The notes under the pieces: model-generated
Databases searched by the model: none
Told to the model about the DNA's origin: nothing
Seen by the model: the letters and a program-made list of their open reading frames with translations, nothing else
Shown: positions 8,527 through 17,535 of the stretch, one piece after another
Position numbering within the stretch: the stretch's first letter is position 1
Layout of the letters: each line of letters starts with the position of its first letter
Translations under genes and position numbers: made by a program
Assembly: GCA_944380875.1 (NCBI GenBank)
Contig: CALWJA010000055.1
Span: 86,991-148,986 of the forward strand
Direction of reading: 5' to 3'
DNA from: an uncultured Clostridia bacterium
GTDB taxonomy: Bacteria > Bacillota > Clostridia > Oscillospirales > Acutalibacteraceae
DNA: 61,996 bases

Positions 8527-9921
8527 ATGAAGCTATGGACAGGACGGTTCCATAAGGAACTGGATAAAGCTACCAATGATTTTAACTCATCCATATCTTT
8601 TGACAGCCGTATGGCTAAGGAAGATATAGAAGGAAGTATAGCACATGCTACCATGCTGGGCGAATGCGGGATTATCGATAAGGAAGAATCCCTTAAAATT
8701 ATAGAAGGGCTGGAAGGAATCCTGAAAGATCTTTCTTCCGGCGCTCTGCAGATAGATCCGGAAGCGGAAGATATCCATACCTTTGTGGAAGGAGAACTCA
8801 CCACCCGTTTGGGAGACACGGGAAAGCGTCTCCATACCGCCCGAAGCCGGAATGACCAGGTTGCTTTGGATGTCCGCCTCTATCTGAAAAAGCAGTGTGA
8901 TCTCCTGTATGGGCAGCTTTCCGACCTGGTAAAGGTTCTCTGCAAAAAGGCCGCAGAATACAGCGACATGGTAATGCCGGGCTATACCCATCTGCAGCGG
9001 GCTCAGCCTATTACTTTTGGCCATCATCTTTTGGCTTACGGGGAAATGTTCAAGCGGGATCTTTCCCGCCTGGCGGATACAAAGAAGCGCATGGACGTCT
9101 GCCCCTTAGGAAGCGGAGCTTTGGCTGGGACAACATATCCTTTGAACCGGCTGCGTACGGCGGAGCTTCTGGGCTTTTCCGGCGTGACCCACAACAGTCT
9201 GGACGGCGTTTCCGACCGGGATTTCTGTATGGAGCTGGCTTCCGATATTGCCATCGCCATGGTGCATCTTTCCCGTTTTTCCGAGGAGATCATCCTTTGG
9301 TGCAGCTGGGAATTCAAATTTATTGAGCTGGACGACGCTTTCTCCACGGGCTCCAGTATTATGCCCCAGAAAAAGAACCCGGATATTGCGGAGCTTGTCC
9401 GGGGTAAAACCGGTCGGGCTATCGGCGACCTTACTACCCTTCTCACCATGATGAAAGGGCTTCCTCTGGCGTATAACAAGGATATGCAGGAGGATAAGGA
9501 GGCTGTTTTCGACGCCTGCGATACCCTGCACATGTGCCTGACGGCCTTTATACCCATGGTGGATACCATGCGGGTTCTGCCGGAAAACATGCGTAAAGCG
9601 GCGGCAGGTGGCTTTATTAACGCTACGGACTGCGCGGATTACCTTGTTGGGAAAGGCCTTCCTTTCCGGGATGCGTATAAGGTGACAGGAGCTTTGGTGG
9701 CCTATTGCATTGAGCATTCCTTTACTCTGGAAGATCTTCCTTTGGAGGTCTATAAACAGCATCACGAGCTTTTTGAGGAAGACGTATACAAAGCCATTTC
9801 TCTGGAGCGCTGCGTGAACGGCAGAAAAGTGTTGGGCGGCCCCGCCCCGGAAAATGTACGGGCGGAAGCAAAGCGGCTTTTGGAGGAAACGGAGGCTATG
9901 GAAGCCGCCTATGCCGGATAA
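8527..9921 (+). CDS. argH: Argininosuccinate lyase
   Basis: Splits argininosuccinate into arginine and fumarate, the last step of the pathway. The 464-residue length is typical. The fumarase/aspartase superfamily signature SSIMPQKKNPD is present with the catalytic serine near residue 277, and TARSRNDQVALD and HTHLQRAQP-like (YTHLQRAQP) blocks are intact. It lies 179 bp after argG; the ribosome site is weak (GGGAG about 11 bp upstream). Confidence 0.98.
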   Translation: MKLWTGRFHKELDKATNDFNSSISFDSRMAKEDIEGSIAHATMLGECGIIDKEESLKIIEGLEGILKDLSSGALQIDPEAEDIHTFVEGELTTRLGDTGKRLHTARSRNDQVALDVRLYLKKQCDLLYGQLSDLVKVLCKKAAEYSDMVMPGYTHLQRAQPITFGHHLLAYGEMFKRDLSRLADTKKRMDVCPLGSGALAGTTYPLNRLRTAELLGFSGVTHNSLDGVSDRDFCMELASDIAIAMVHLSRFSEEIILWCSWEFKFIELDDAFSTGSSIMPQKKNPDIAELVRGKTGRAIGDLTTLLTMMKGLPLAYNKDMQEDKEAVFDACDTLHMCLTAFIPMVDTMRVLPENMRKAAAGGFINATDCADYLVGKGLPFRDAYKVTGALVAYCIEHSFTLEDLPLEVYKQHHELFEEDVYKAISLERCVNGRKVLGGPAPENVRAEAKRLLEETEAMEAAYAG

Positions 9922-9980
9922 AGGGAAGGGCTGTAATTTAATATAGTGAGTTTATTGGTATTGGAAAGAGGGTATAAACT

Positions 9981-11015
9981 ATGATACAGGCAGGAGTAGT
10001 AGGCGCCACAGGGTATGCAGGCGCGGAACTGTGCCGGATTTTAAGCGGGCATCCTGAGGCGGAGCTTGCCGCTGTCAGCTCTGTGAGTTTTGAAGGAAAA
10101 GCCCTTTCGGAAGTGTATCCCGCATATTTCCATATGTGCGATATGATTTGCGGAACGGAAGAGCAGGTAGTGGAGAAAAGCGATGTGATTTTTGCCGCTC
10201 TGCCCCATGGACTTTCCCAGGAATTGGCCGCTGTATGCTGGAAAGCGGGAAAGGTTTTTATTGACCTGGGAGCGGATTTTCGCTTGGAAAAAGAAGAAGA
10301 GTATCAGGAATGGTATGCAAATAGCTTCACCCATCCTGAATTGCACAAAGAGGCTGTTTACGGTCTGCCGGAGCTTTTCAGAGAAAAAATAAAAGGCAAG
10401 AAGCTGATTGCCAACCCGGGATGCTATACTACGGCTGTTCCTCTGGCGCTGGCCCCGGCTTTGCGCAAGGGCTATATCGAGAAGGACGGCATTATCGCCG
10501 ACTGCAAATCGGGTGTAACAGGGGCGGGTCGAAAACCTACCCAGGGAAACCATTACCCGGAGCTAAACGAAAGTTTCACGGCCTATAAGGTGGCATCTCA
10601 CCGCCATACGCCGGAAATGGAGCAGACGCTTTCCCACATTGCCCAAAGCCCGGTGAAGCTTACCTTCGTACCCCATCTCCTTCCTGTAAACCGCGGCATA
10701 CTGGCTACCTGCTATGCCCGTCTGAAAGAAGGGGTTACGATGGAAATGCTGGAATCCGCCTATGCGGAAGCCTACGGAAAGGAATACTTTATCCGTCTTC
10801 TGAAAAAAGGGCAGGTGGCAAATATTAAAAATGTCCGCTGCTCTAATTTCTGCGATATCTCCCTGCATATGGACGAAAGAACGGGAACCTTTATTGCGGT
10901 GTCGGCTATTGATAACATGGTTAAGGGCGCGGCTGGGCAGGCAATCCAGAACATGAATCTGGCGTTTGGTCTGGAAGAAACCGCAGGTTTGAAACTTTTC
11001 CCGCCGGCATTTTAA
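9981..11015 (+). CDS. argC: N-acetyl-gamma-glutamyl-phosphate reductase
   Basis: NADPH-dependent reductase making N-acetylglutamate semialdehyde. The N-terminal Rossmann motif GATGYAGAEL is clear, and the catalytic cysteine is C148 in NPGCYTTAV. The 344-residue length is typical of the long ArgC type. AGAGGGTA lies before the ATG, 59 bp after argH in the same direction. Confidence 0.97.
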   Translation: MIQAGVVGATGYAGAELCRILSGHPEAELAAVSSVSFEGKALSEVYPAYFHMCDMICGTEEQVVEKSDVIFAALPHGLSQELAAVCWKAGKVFIDLGADFRLEKEEEYQEWYANSFTHPELHKEAVYGLPELFREKIKGKKLIANPGCYTTAVPLALAPALRKGYIEKDGIIADCKSGVTGAGRKPTQGNHYPELNESFTAYKVASHRHTPEMEQTLSHIAQSPVKLTFVPHLLPVNRGILATCYARLKEGVTMEMLESAYAEAYGKEYFIRLLKKGQVANIKNVRCSNFCDISLHMDERTGTFIAVSAIDNMVKGAAGQAIQNMNLAFGLEETAGLKLFPPAF

Positions 11016-11145
11016 TTTGAGAGTAGGGTTTTGCCGTATATCGTATATAAAGAACGGCGAATCGGGGAACATCTCCGCTTGTGTATATTGAATCAGGGGC
11101 CAGTTTTACTTTAGGGCTCTCCGCTATCGAAAGAAGGAATTACGT

Positions 11146-12360
11146 ATGAAGCAGATTGAAGGCGGCGTTACAGCCGCAAAAGGATTTCTCGCAGGAGGTA
11201 TGTACTGTGGGATCCGCAAAAACAAGACAAAACCGGATCTTTGTATGATCCTTTCGGAAAAAGGTTGCACGGCGGCTGCAGCTTTTACTTCCAATCTGGT
11301 AAAAGGGGCTCCTATTTTGGTTTCCAAAAAGAATCTGGAAAACGGCCATGCCCGGGCGGTCATCGCCAATTCCGGCAATGCCAACACCTGCAATGCGGAC
11401 GGAATTGAGAAAGCCGTAAAGATGTGCGAAATAGCGGGCAGCGCTTTGGGAGTGGATCCTTCGGACGTAGTGGTGGCTTCCACCGGCGTAATTGGGCAGG
11501 TGCTTCCCATTGAGCCTATTGAAGAGGCGGCTCCTGTTTTGGCAAAGAAGCTTTCTGCAGACGGCTCCTCTATGGCGGCAAAGGCTATTATGACTACGGA
11601 TACCGTTCAAAAAGAGGCGGCAGTGGAATTTTCCATAGGCGGAAAGACTGTACATATGGGCGGCATCGCCAAGGGTTCCGGCATGATCCATCCCAATATG
11701 TGCACCATGCTTTGCTTTGTGACAACCGATGCCGTGATCGGTTCCGAAACCCTGGACAAAGCCCTTCACGAAGCCATAGCGGATACGTTTAATATGGTTA
11801 GCATAGATGGGGATACCTCCACCAACGACACCATCGCTGTTTTGGCCAACGGCATGGCGGAGAACCCGGAGATCCTTCCCGGAACGCCTGAGTATGATGT
11901 GTTCCTCTCGGCGCTGAAGGAAATCTGCAAGACCCTTTCCAAAATGCTGGCCAAAGACGGCGAAGGCGCTACAAAGCTGCTTGTTTGCAAGACCACGGGC
12001 GCTAAGACGGAAGAAGACGCTAAAAAGGTTGCCAAAGGCGTAATTTGTTCCACACTTTTCAAAGCGGCCATGTTTGGAGCCGATGCTAACTGGGGGCGTG
12101 TGCTCTGCGCTATCGGATATTCCAAAGCCGATGTGGATATTGAGAAAGTAGACGTTGCCTTCTCTTCAAAAGCTGGAAAGGTAGAGGTTTGCAAAATGGG
12201 CGCCGGGATCGATTTCAGCGAGGAAGAGGCTAAAAAAGTCCTTTCTGAGGATGAGATCGACGTGCTTGTTACCCTGCGGGACGGAGAGTATTCCGCGGAG
12301 GCATACGGCTGTGATTTAACGTATGATTATGTAAAGATCAACGGAGATTATCGGACCTGA
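11146..12360 (+). CDS. argJ: Bifunctional glutamate N-acetyltransferase / ornithine acetyltransferase
   Basis: Transfers acetyl from N-acetylornithine to glutamate, recycling the acetyl group; some ArgJ also use acetyl-CoA. The precursor cleaves itself before a threonine that becomes the nucleophile. Here this is T187 in HPNMCTML; the residue before it is C186, whereas alanine is the common residue. The other signatures (NSGNANTCN at 75-83, STGVIGQ, KGSGMIHP) are intact and the length of 404 is normal. Its presence explains why no argA or argE is found in the cluster. Confidence 0.97.
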   Translation: MKQIEGGVTAAKGFLAGGMYCGIRKNKTKPDLCMILSEKGCTAAAAFTSNLVKGAPILVSKKNLENGHARAVIANSGNANTCNADGIEKAVKMCEIAGSALGVDPSDVVVASTGVIGQVLPIEPIEEAAPVLAKKLSADGSSMAAKAIMTTDTVQKEAAVEFSIGGKTVHMGGIAKGSGMIHPNMCTMLCFVTTDAVIGSETLDKALHEAIADTFNMVSIDGDTSTNDTIAVLANGMAENPEILPGTPEYDVFLSALKEICKTLSKMLAKDGEGATKLLVCKTTGAKTEEDAKKVAKGVICSTLFKAAMFGADANWGRVLCAIGYSKADVDIEKVDVAFSSKAGKVEVCKMGAGIDFSEEEAKKVLSEDEIDVLVTLRDGEYSAEAYGCDLTYDYVKINGDYRT

Positions 12361-12418
12361 TAATGAAAAACGCCGGCTTTTCCATAAGTCGGAAAAAAGA
12401 GGAAAAGGAGGGTATTTC

Positions 12419-13285
12419 ATGTCCATACAGGATATTAGCAATGGGGATAGAGCCAAGGTGCTGGTGCAGGCTCTGCCGTATATCCAAAAATATGCTGGGG
12501 AAACCATTGTAGTAAAATACGGCGGAAACGCCATGATTAATGAAGAATTAAAAAATGATGTTATCAGCGATATTGTTTTGATGCAGTTGGTAGGCATCAA
12601 TGTGGTGCTGGTGCATGGCGGCGGCCCTGAGATCAGCGGTATGCTGAAAAAGATCGGAAAAGAAAGCCGTTTTGTAAACGGGATGCGATATACGGATGCG
12701 GAAACCATGGAAATTGTGCAGATGGTGTTGGCCGGTAAGGTCAATAAGGATCTGGTGCAGCTTCTGGAAATGCATTCCGGCAGAGCCGTGGGCCTTTGCG
12801 GTCTGGACGGGAATCTCCTCCGGGCAGAAAAGATGCCCTCTTCCGAAGATCTGGGTTTTGTGGGAGAGATCACCGAGGTAAATACGAAAATTATTACGGA
12901 CGCTACTTCCCAGGGATATATTCCGATTGTGGCTACGGTAGCGGGAAGCCGGACAGGCGAAGTATACAATATAAACGCGGATATTGCAGCAGCTCACATT
13001 GCGGCGGAGCTGGGGGCCAAGAAGCTGATTTTGATGACGGATATCCGTGGCTTGCTGCGGGATAAGGACGATGAAAGCACCCTGATCCCGGTGGTGAATG
13101 TAAGCGAAGTCCCCAAGCTGGAGAGAGAAGGTATCATAAGCGGCGGAATGATTCCCAAGATTCGCTGCTGCGTGGAAGCTGTTCGCCGGGGGGTGGGGAG
13201 AGCCCATATTATCGACGGCAGAATCCCTCATTCCATCTTGATTGAATTGTTTACCGATGAAGGTATCGGCACAATGTTTTATTGA
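12419..13285 (+). CDS. argB: Acetylglutamate kinase
   Basis: Phosphorylates N-acetylglutamate with ATP, normally the feedback-controlled step. The amino-acid kinase motifs VKYGGNAM and VLVHGGGPEIS bind ATP and substrate phosphate, and SGGMIPKI is near the C-terminus. The protein is 288 residues, with a short N-terminal extension as seen in arginine-sensitive enzymes. AAGGAGGG precedes the ATG, 58 bp after argJ. Confidence 0.97.
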   Translation: MSIQDISNGDRAKVLVQALPYIQKYAGETIVVKYGGNAMINEELKNDVISDIVLMQLVGINVVLVHGGGPEISGMLKKIGKESRFVNGMRYTDAETMEIVQMVLAGKVNKDLVQLLEMHSGRAVGLCGLDGNLLRAEKMPSSEDLGFVGEITEVNTKIITDATSQGYIPIVATVAGSRTGEVYNINADIAAAHIAAELGAKKLILMTDIRGLLRDKDDESTLIPVVNVSEVPKLEREGIISGGMIPKIRCCVEAVRRGVGRAHIIDGRIPHSILIELFTDEGIGTMFY

Positions 13286-13383
13286 TACAAGATGCAGAAA
13301 CATGGAACGATAGTGGTATCGGCGCGATTTGTTTTGTATTGCGCCGGCCGAAAGCGGATTTACAACCGGAAAGGGTGATACAT

Positions 13384-14559
13384 ATGACATTTGAAGAAAT
13401 CCGGAAGGTGGACGAAGAATCCTTTATGCCTACCTATGGAAGGTTCCCGGTGGCTCTTGTAAGCGGCAAGGGCGCTGTGGCAATGGATACGGACGGCAAG
13501 GATTATATAGATTTTACCAGCGGAATAGGTGTAAACAGCTTGGGATACAGCGATCCTGAATGGGCAGATGCAGTTGCTAAGCAGGCGGCTTCCTTGCAGC
13601 ATATTTCCAATCTTTACTATAACCCTACCGCTGTAGAACTGGCGAAAACCCTTTGCGAGGCTTCCGGTTACAGCCGGGTGTTTTTGGGAAATTCCGGCGC
13701 GGAGGCCAACGAATGCGCTATAAAGCTGGCAAGAAAGTACGCAGCGGAAACCAAAGGCGAGCGCTGCGACAAAATCATAACTTTGGTGAATTCCTTCCAT
13801 GGACGCACGGTTACCACTTTGGCGGCTACCGGCCAGGAGGTTTTTCATCAGTATTTTCTCCCGCTGACAGAAGGCTTTTCATATGCAGAGCCCAATATAG
13901 AAAGCGTTATGGAAAAGGCGGACGAGGATACCTGCGCTGTAATGATTGAGTTTGTGCAGGGCGAGGGTGGTGTCCTTCCTCTGAATCCGGATTTTGTAAA
14001 AGCTTTGGGAGAATTCTGCCAGGAAAAGGGAATACTTCTCATTGCGGACGAGGTGCAGACTGGCGTGGGCCGCACAGGCTCCCTGTATTGCTGGGAACAG
14101 TATGGCGTTAAGCCCGATATTCTCACCAGCGCCAAAGGGTTGGGCGGCGGTCTTCCCATCGGTGCTTGTCTCTGCACCGAAAAGCTTTCCCAGGTGATGG
14201 GGAAGAGCATGCACGGTTCCACCTTTGGAGCCAATCCCGTGGTATGCGCCGGCGCCCAAAAGGTTTTGGATAGAGTCAATGACCCTGCTTTCCTGGAAGC
14301 TGTCCGTGAAAAAGGCGCGTATCTGCGCAAAAAGCTGGAAGCGATCCCACAGATCCAGGAAGTACGGGGTATGGGCATGATGCTGGGGGCGTCTCTAAAA
14401 AAAGGAACGGCGGCAGAAGCAGCTTCTGCCTGCGTGAAAAACGGCTTGCTGGTGCTGACGGCCAAAACGGTTCTTCGGTTCCTTCCTCCGTTGACCATAA
14501 CCTATGAAGAGATTGACAAGGGCATGGAGCGTCTGGAAAAGACCCTTGCGGAGCTTTAA
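13384..14559 (+). CDS. argD: Acetylornithine aminotransferase
   Basis: PLP enzyme exchanging the amino group between glutamate and N-acetylglutamate semialdehyde. Starting at 13384 gives 391 residues, the usual size; an upstream in-frame ATG at 13282 that overlaps argB adds 34 residues unlike the family, and AAAGGGTGA lies just before 13384. Motifs: GNSGAEANE (PLP phosphate), IADEVQTGVGRTG, and the Schiff-base lysine K251 in AKGLGGGLPIG. Confidence 0.96.
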   Translation: MTFEEIRKVDEESFMPTYGRFPVALVSGKGAVAMDTDGKDYIDFTSGIGVNSLGYSDPEWADAVAKQAASLQHISNLYYNPTAVELAKTLCEASGYSRVFLGNSGAEANECAIKLARKYAAETKGERCDKIITLVNSFHGRTVTTLAATGQEVFHQYFLPLTEGFSYAEPNIESVMEKADEDTCAVMIEFVQGEGGVLPLNPDFVKALGEFCQEKGILLIADEVQTGVGRTGSLYCWEQYGVKPDILTSAKGLGGGLPIGACLCTEKLSQVMGKSMHGSTFGANPVVCAGAQKVLDRVNDPAFLEAVREKGAYLRKKLEAIPQIQEVRGMGMMLGASLKKGTAAEAASACVKNGLLVLTAKTVLRFLPPLTITYEEIDKGMERLEKTLAEL

Positions 14560-14644
14560 ACTTTGGGATACAATTTAGATACCGGAAGCATGCTGCAAGA
14601 TATGCTTGGTTTATAGAAAGTAAGACAGAACAGGAGGAAATCCT

Positions 14645-15559
14645 ATGAAACATTTATTGAAGCTGCTGGATCTTACCGGAGAGGAGATCATCTCCATCCT
14701 GAATTTGGCGGACCAGCTGAAATATGAAAATAAACATCATATCCCCCATCCTTTGCTGGCGGGAAAGACATTGGGCATGATTTTTGAAAAAGCATCCACA
14801 CGTACCCGTGTTTCTTTTGAAGTGGGTATGAACCAATTGGGGGGAACTCCTCTGTTCCTGTCTTCCTCTGATATGCAGATCGGAAGAGGCGAGCCAGTGC
14901 AGGATACGGCTCGAGTTTTGTCCCGGTATCTGGATGGCATTATGATCCGTACATACAGCCAGGAAGAAGTAGAAAATCTGGCTCAGTTCGGGGATATCCC
15001 CATTATCAACGGACTTACGGATTTCTGCCACCCCTGCCAGGTACTGGCGGATCTGATGACGATTCGGGAGTATAAGGGCGCATTGAGCGGACTGAAAATG
15101 TGCTTTATCGGCGATGGAAACAATATGATGAACTCTCTCATCGTAGGCGGGCTGAAATGCGGTATGCAGGTTTCTGTTGCCTGCCCGGAAGGATACCGGC
15201 CGCCTCAGGTAATCCTGGATTTTGCGGAAAAGAATCCGGATTTCAGCATGTTCGAGAAGCCGGAAGATGCCGCCAAAGACGCGGATGTGTTGATTACGGA
15301 TGTATGGGCTTCCATGGGGCAGGAAGGGGAAGCTGAAAAACGGAAAAAGGCTTTTGCTGGCTATCAGATCAATGATTCCCTTATGGCTTTGGCTAAACCG
15401 GATGCCATGGTTCTGCACTGCCTGCCTGCACACAGAGGTGAAGAGATTACCGCTGAAGTTTTTGAAAAGCATTCCAAGGAGATCTTTGACGAAGCGGAAA
15501 ACCGTCTCCATGCACAGAAAGCCGTTTTGGTGAAGACTTTGGGCGATGAGCAGAAATAA
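14645..15559 (+). CDS. argF: Ornithine carbamoyltransferase
   Basis: Combines ornithine and carbamoyl phosphate to give citrulline. The carbamoyl-phosphate loop STRTR starts at S51; HPCQVLADLMT and the ornithine-contacting HCLPAHRGEE are intact. The 304-residue length is normal. AGGAGGAA precedes the ATG. It is the last gene of the cluster, 85 bp after argD; carbamoyl phosphate synthase genes are not in the window. Confidence 0.98.
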   Translation: MKHLLKLLDLTGEEIISILNLADQLKYENKHHIPHPLLAGKTLGMIFEKASTRTRVSFEVGMNQLGGTPLFLSSSDMQIGRGEPVQDTARVLSRYLDGIMIRTYSQEEVENLAQFGDIPIINGLTDFCHPCQVLADLMTIREYKGALSGLKMCFIGDGNNMMNSLIVGGLKCGMQVSVACPEGYRPPQVILDFAEKNPDFSMFEKPEDAAKDADVLITDVWASMGQEGEAEKRKKAFAGYQINDSLMALAKPDAMVLHCLPAHRGEEITAEVFEKHSKEIFDEAENRLHAQKAVLVKTLGDEQK

Positions 15560-15602
15560 AATAGGCTGGTTCTGGCCTGTGTTCTCAAAATAGAATATAT
15601 AA

Positions 15603-15643
15603 AAAACTCTCTGGGTGCCTAAAGAAGCCCAGAGAGTTTTTGT
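15603..15643 (+). terminator. Terminator at the end of the arginine cluster
   Basis: Thirteen-bp stem AAAACTCTCTGGG (15603-15615) / CCCAGAGAGTTTT (15628-15640) followed by T residues. The A-run on the left makes it usable by the convergent minus-strand gene as well. Confidence 0.9.
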
Positions 15644-15652
15644 TATTTTAAG

Positions 15653-16444
15653 TTAAAGAAAGAATTCAGGTTCTTTCCGAAGAGAGTTTTGTTTGCAAAA
15701 TGCCTTTTGCCCCACCCAATGTTTAAAGGCGGGAAATTTTCTGGCATGAGTAGGACAATTTGCAATGCATGCGGTGCAGGAAATACAGATTTCCCCATTG
15801 GTGATCCGGGGATTTCGGGGATCTATAGCCTGAACCGGGCAAAGCTTGGAGCAGAGCCCGCAGTTGTTGCATTTGGATGAGGTCTGCGGTTTCAGCGGTA
15901 TCCGGACACCGGATACATCTTTGTATGGCCGGTTTCCAGGGACGGAGAGGGCAGACAAATCTGCGGACGTTTTGCAGGAGGAAAGTTTCTGCAGGATTTG
16001 CAGCAGGAAAAAAGAGAATTTCATTTTGTCTCCTTCATCCGGACGTCCTTGGGCCGTTTTGGGAAAAATGGAATGCTGTGCCACAAGAGCAGCAGCACCC
16101 GCCAGGCAAAAGTCCTGGGCTTCCAGCAAATCGCTGAGCTCCAGAAGGGCGTCGTCGTAATCCCGGTTTCCATAGACAACGGCCGCCAGGGCAAGGCTGC
16201 GGCCGCCTTTCCATTTTTTCAGGGATTCCGCCGCATGGGCGGGCAGTCTTCCTGCAAAAACGGGGCACAGAGCGATTACAAAATCTTTTTGGGAAAATTC
16301 TGCTGGGGGAGCTGCATGCTTTAGCATGTTGTAAAGAATAGGCTCCATTCCTCTTTTTTTCAGATCCTCTGCGGCTTGGAGGGCAAAGGCCTCTGTTGTT
16401 CCCGAATAGCTCCAATATATAATATGTACGTTTTCTATATTCAT
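15653..16444 (-). CDS. Flavodoxin-ferredoxin fusion (EFR1-type)
   Basis: A 263-residue electron-transfer protein. The N-terminal half resembles flavodoxin (HIIYWSYSGTTEAFA would hold the FMN phosphate); the C-terminal part has two 4Fe-4S motifs, CNNCGLCSKLCP and CISCTACIANCP. This domain order matches proteins annotated as EFR1 family ferrodoxin in Clostridia. The redox partner is unknown. GAAGGAA lies upstream of the ATG. It converges on argF across a shared terminator. Confidence 0.85.
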   Translation of the reverse strand: MNIENVHIIYWSYSGTTEAFALQAAEDLKKRGMEPILYNMLKHAAPPAEFSQKDFVIALCPVFAGRLPAHAAESLKKWKGGRSLALAAVVYGNRDYDDALLELSDLLEAQDFCLAGAAALVAQHSIFPKTAQGRPDEGDKMKFSFFLLQILQKLSSCKTSADLSALSVPGNRPYKDVSGVRIPLKPQTSSKCNNCGLCSKLCPVQAIDPRNPRITNGEICISCTACIANCPTHARKFPAFKHWVGQKAFCKQNSLRKEPEFFL

Positions 16445-16518
16445 ATATGTTCCTTCTTTATCTGGGTAAAATTTAGGGCAAATCTAGGAGAATTCCAGAA
16501 ATACCCCAAGATGGAGAA

Positions 16519-17007
16519 TTAATATCCAAATTTTCCTAAAAGGGATTCATCGTTTAAAATCCAATCTGTTACCTGCACTATGGTATATTCATTTTTTGTG
16601 AGGCGGATAATTACCTGTTCAATACCCGCGTTGATGATCTGCCGCTTGCACATGGAACAGGAGGAAGCATTTTCCACATATTCTCCCGTTTTTGCGTCTT
16701 TTCCTACCAGATACAGAGTGGAGCCCAGCATTTCTTTCCGGGAAGCGCTGATGATGGCGTTTGCCTCCGCGTGGACAGAGCGGCAGATTTCATACCGTTC
16801 CCCTCTGGGAATGCCCAGCTTTTCACGGATGCAGACCCCCAGATCTATACAGTTGGCTCTGCCTCTTGGCGCTCCGTTGTAGCCTGTGGAGACAATTTCA
16901 TCGTTGCAGACTATGATGGCTCCGAAGTTTCGCCGCAGGCAAGTGCCCCGTTCCGCTACAGTTTCTGCTATATCCAGATAATAATTGACTTTGTCGGTGC
17001 GTGTCAT
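16519..17007 (-). CDS. dCMP deaminase family protein (ComEB-like)
   Basis: Zinc-dependent deaminase, probably dCMP to dUMP. The zinc/proton-shuttle motif is H79-A80-E81 and the second zinc pair is C117 and C120; the residue before C117 is serine rather than the usual proline. The start at 17007 has AAAGGAGC upstream; an earlier in-frame ATG at 17136 would add 43 unrelated residues. At 162 residues it has the family's usual length. It diverges from rsmA, with the 112-bp repeat array between them. Confidence 0.9.
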   Translation of the reverse strand: MTRTDKVNYYLDIAETVAERGTCLRRNFGAIIVCNDEIVSTGYNGAPRGRANCIDLGVCIREKLGIPRGERYEICRSVHAEANAIISASRKEMLGSTLYLVGKDAKTGEYVENASSCSMCKRQIINAGIEQVIIRLTKNEYTIVQVTDWILNDESLLGKFGY

Positions 17008-17095
17008 AAAAACGCTCCTTTCTTTAATCCTCTTATAATGATAGAGTTTTTTGAGACAAGAATCAATGGTATTCCAGGATTTTCTATGGTATAAT

Positions 17096-17425
17096 GTGCG
17101 CAGGAAACCACGTATCCTGCGCAGGTCGAATGCCAAAGGAAATCCGAAGGGGATTCCTTCAGCATTCGCAGATGTGGAATGGCAGCTGACGCTGCTTTAA
17201 TGGCTATGTGCGCAGGAAACTTCGCATCCTGCGCAGGTCGAATGCCAAAGGGAATCCAAAGGGGATTCCTTCAGCATTCGCAGATGTGGAATGGCAGCTG
17301 ACGCTGCTTTAATGACTATGTGCGCAGGAAACCACGTATCCTGCGCAGATCGAATGCCAAAGGGAATCCGAAGGGGATTCCTTCAGCATTCGCAGATGCA
17401 GCAACAGCGTCTGATGCTGTAGCTG
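17096..17425. repeat. Tandem 112-bp repeat of structured hairpins (2.7 copies)
   Basis: Units start at 17096, 17208 and 17320; the third matches for 79 bp (to 17398) and then diverges. Each unit carries hairpin A (TGCGCAGGA / TCCTGCGCA), hairpin B (CGAATGC / GCATTCG enclosing AAGG-AATCC / GGATTCCTT) and hairpin C (GCAGC-TGAC-GCTGC). Copies 1 and 2 differ at six positions, all in loops, a bulge or linkers. After the third partial unit a different hairpin replaces C: CAGCAACAGC (17399-17408) / GCTGTAGCTG (17416-17425), one mismatch. The 528-bp gap contains no gene that I can support. Function unknown: structured RNA, protein-binding array or a repeated palindromic element. Confidence 0.95.
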
Positions 17426-17535
17426 TTTGTAAATAGGCTTTGCATTCTTCACAAGCACTATATCAATGTGTATTTCATATAGGATGGCTTTAAGAGATAC
17501 AAATTTTCGGAAAAAATGGGGAAAGGATCCGGTCT

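Noticed and set aside
17096-17425. CRISPR array
   Set aside because: The unit is 112 bp with no unique spacers; the copies are almost identical throughout, so this is a plain tandem repeat.
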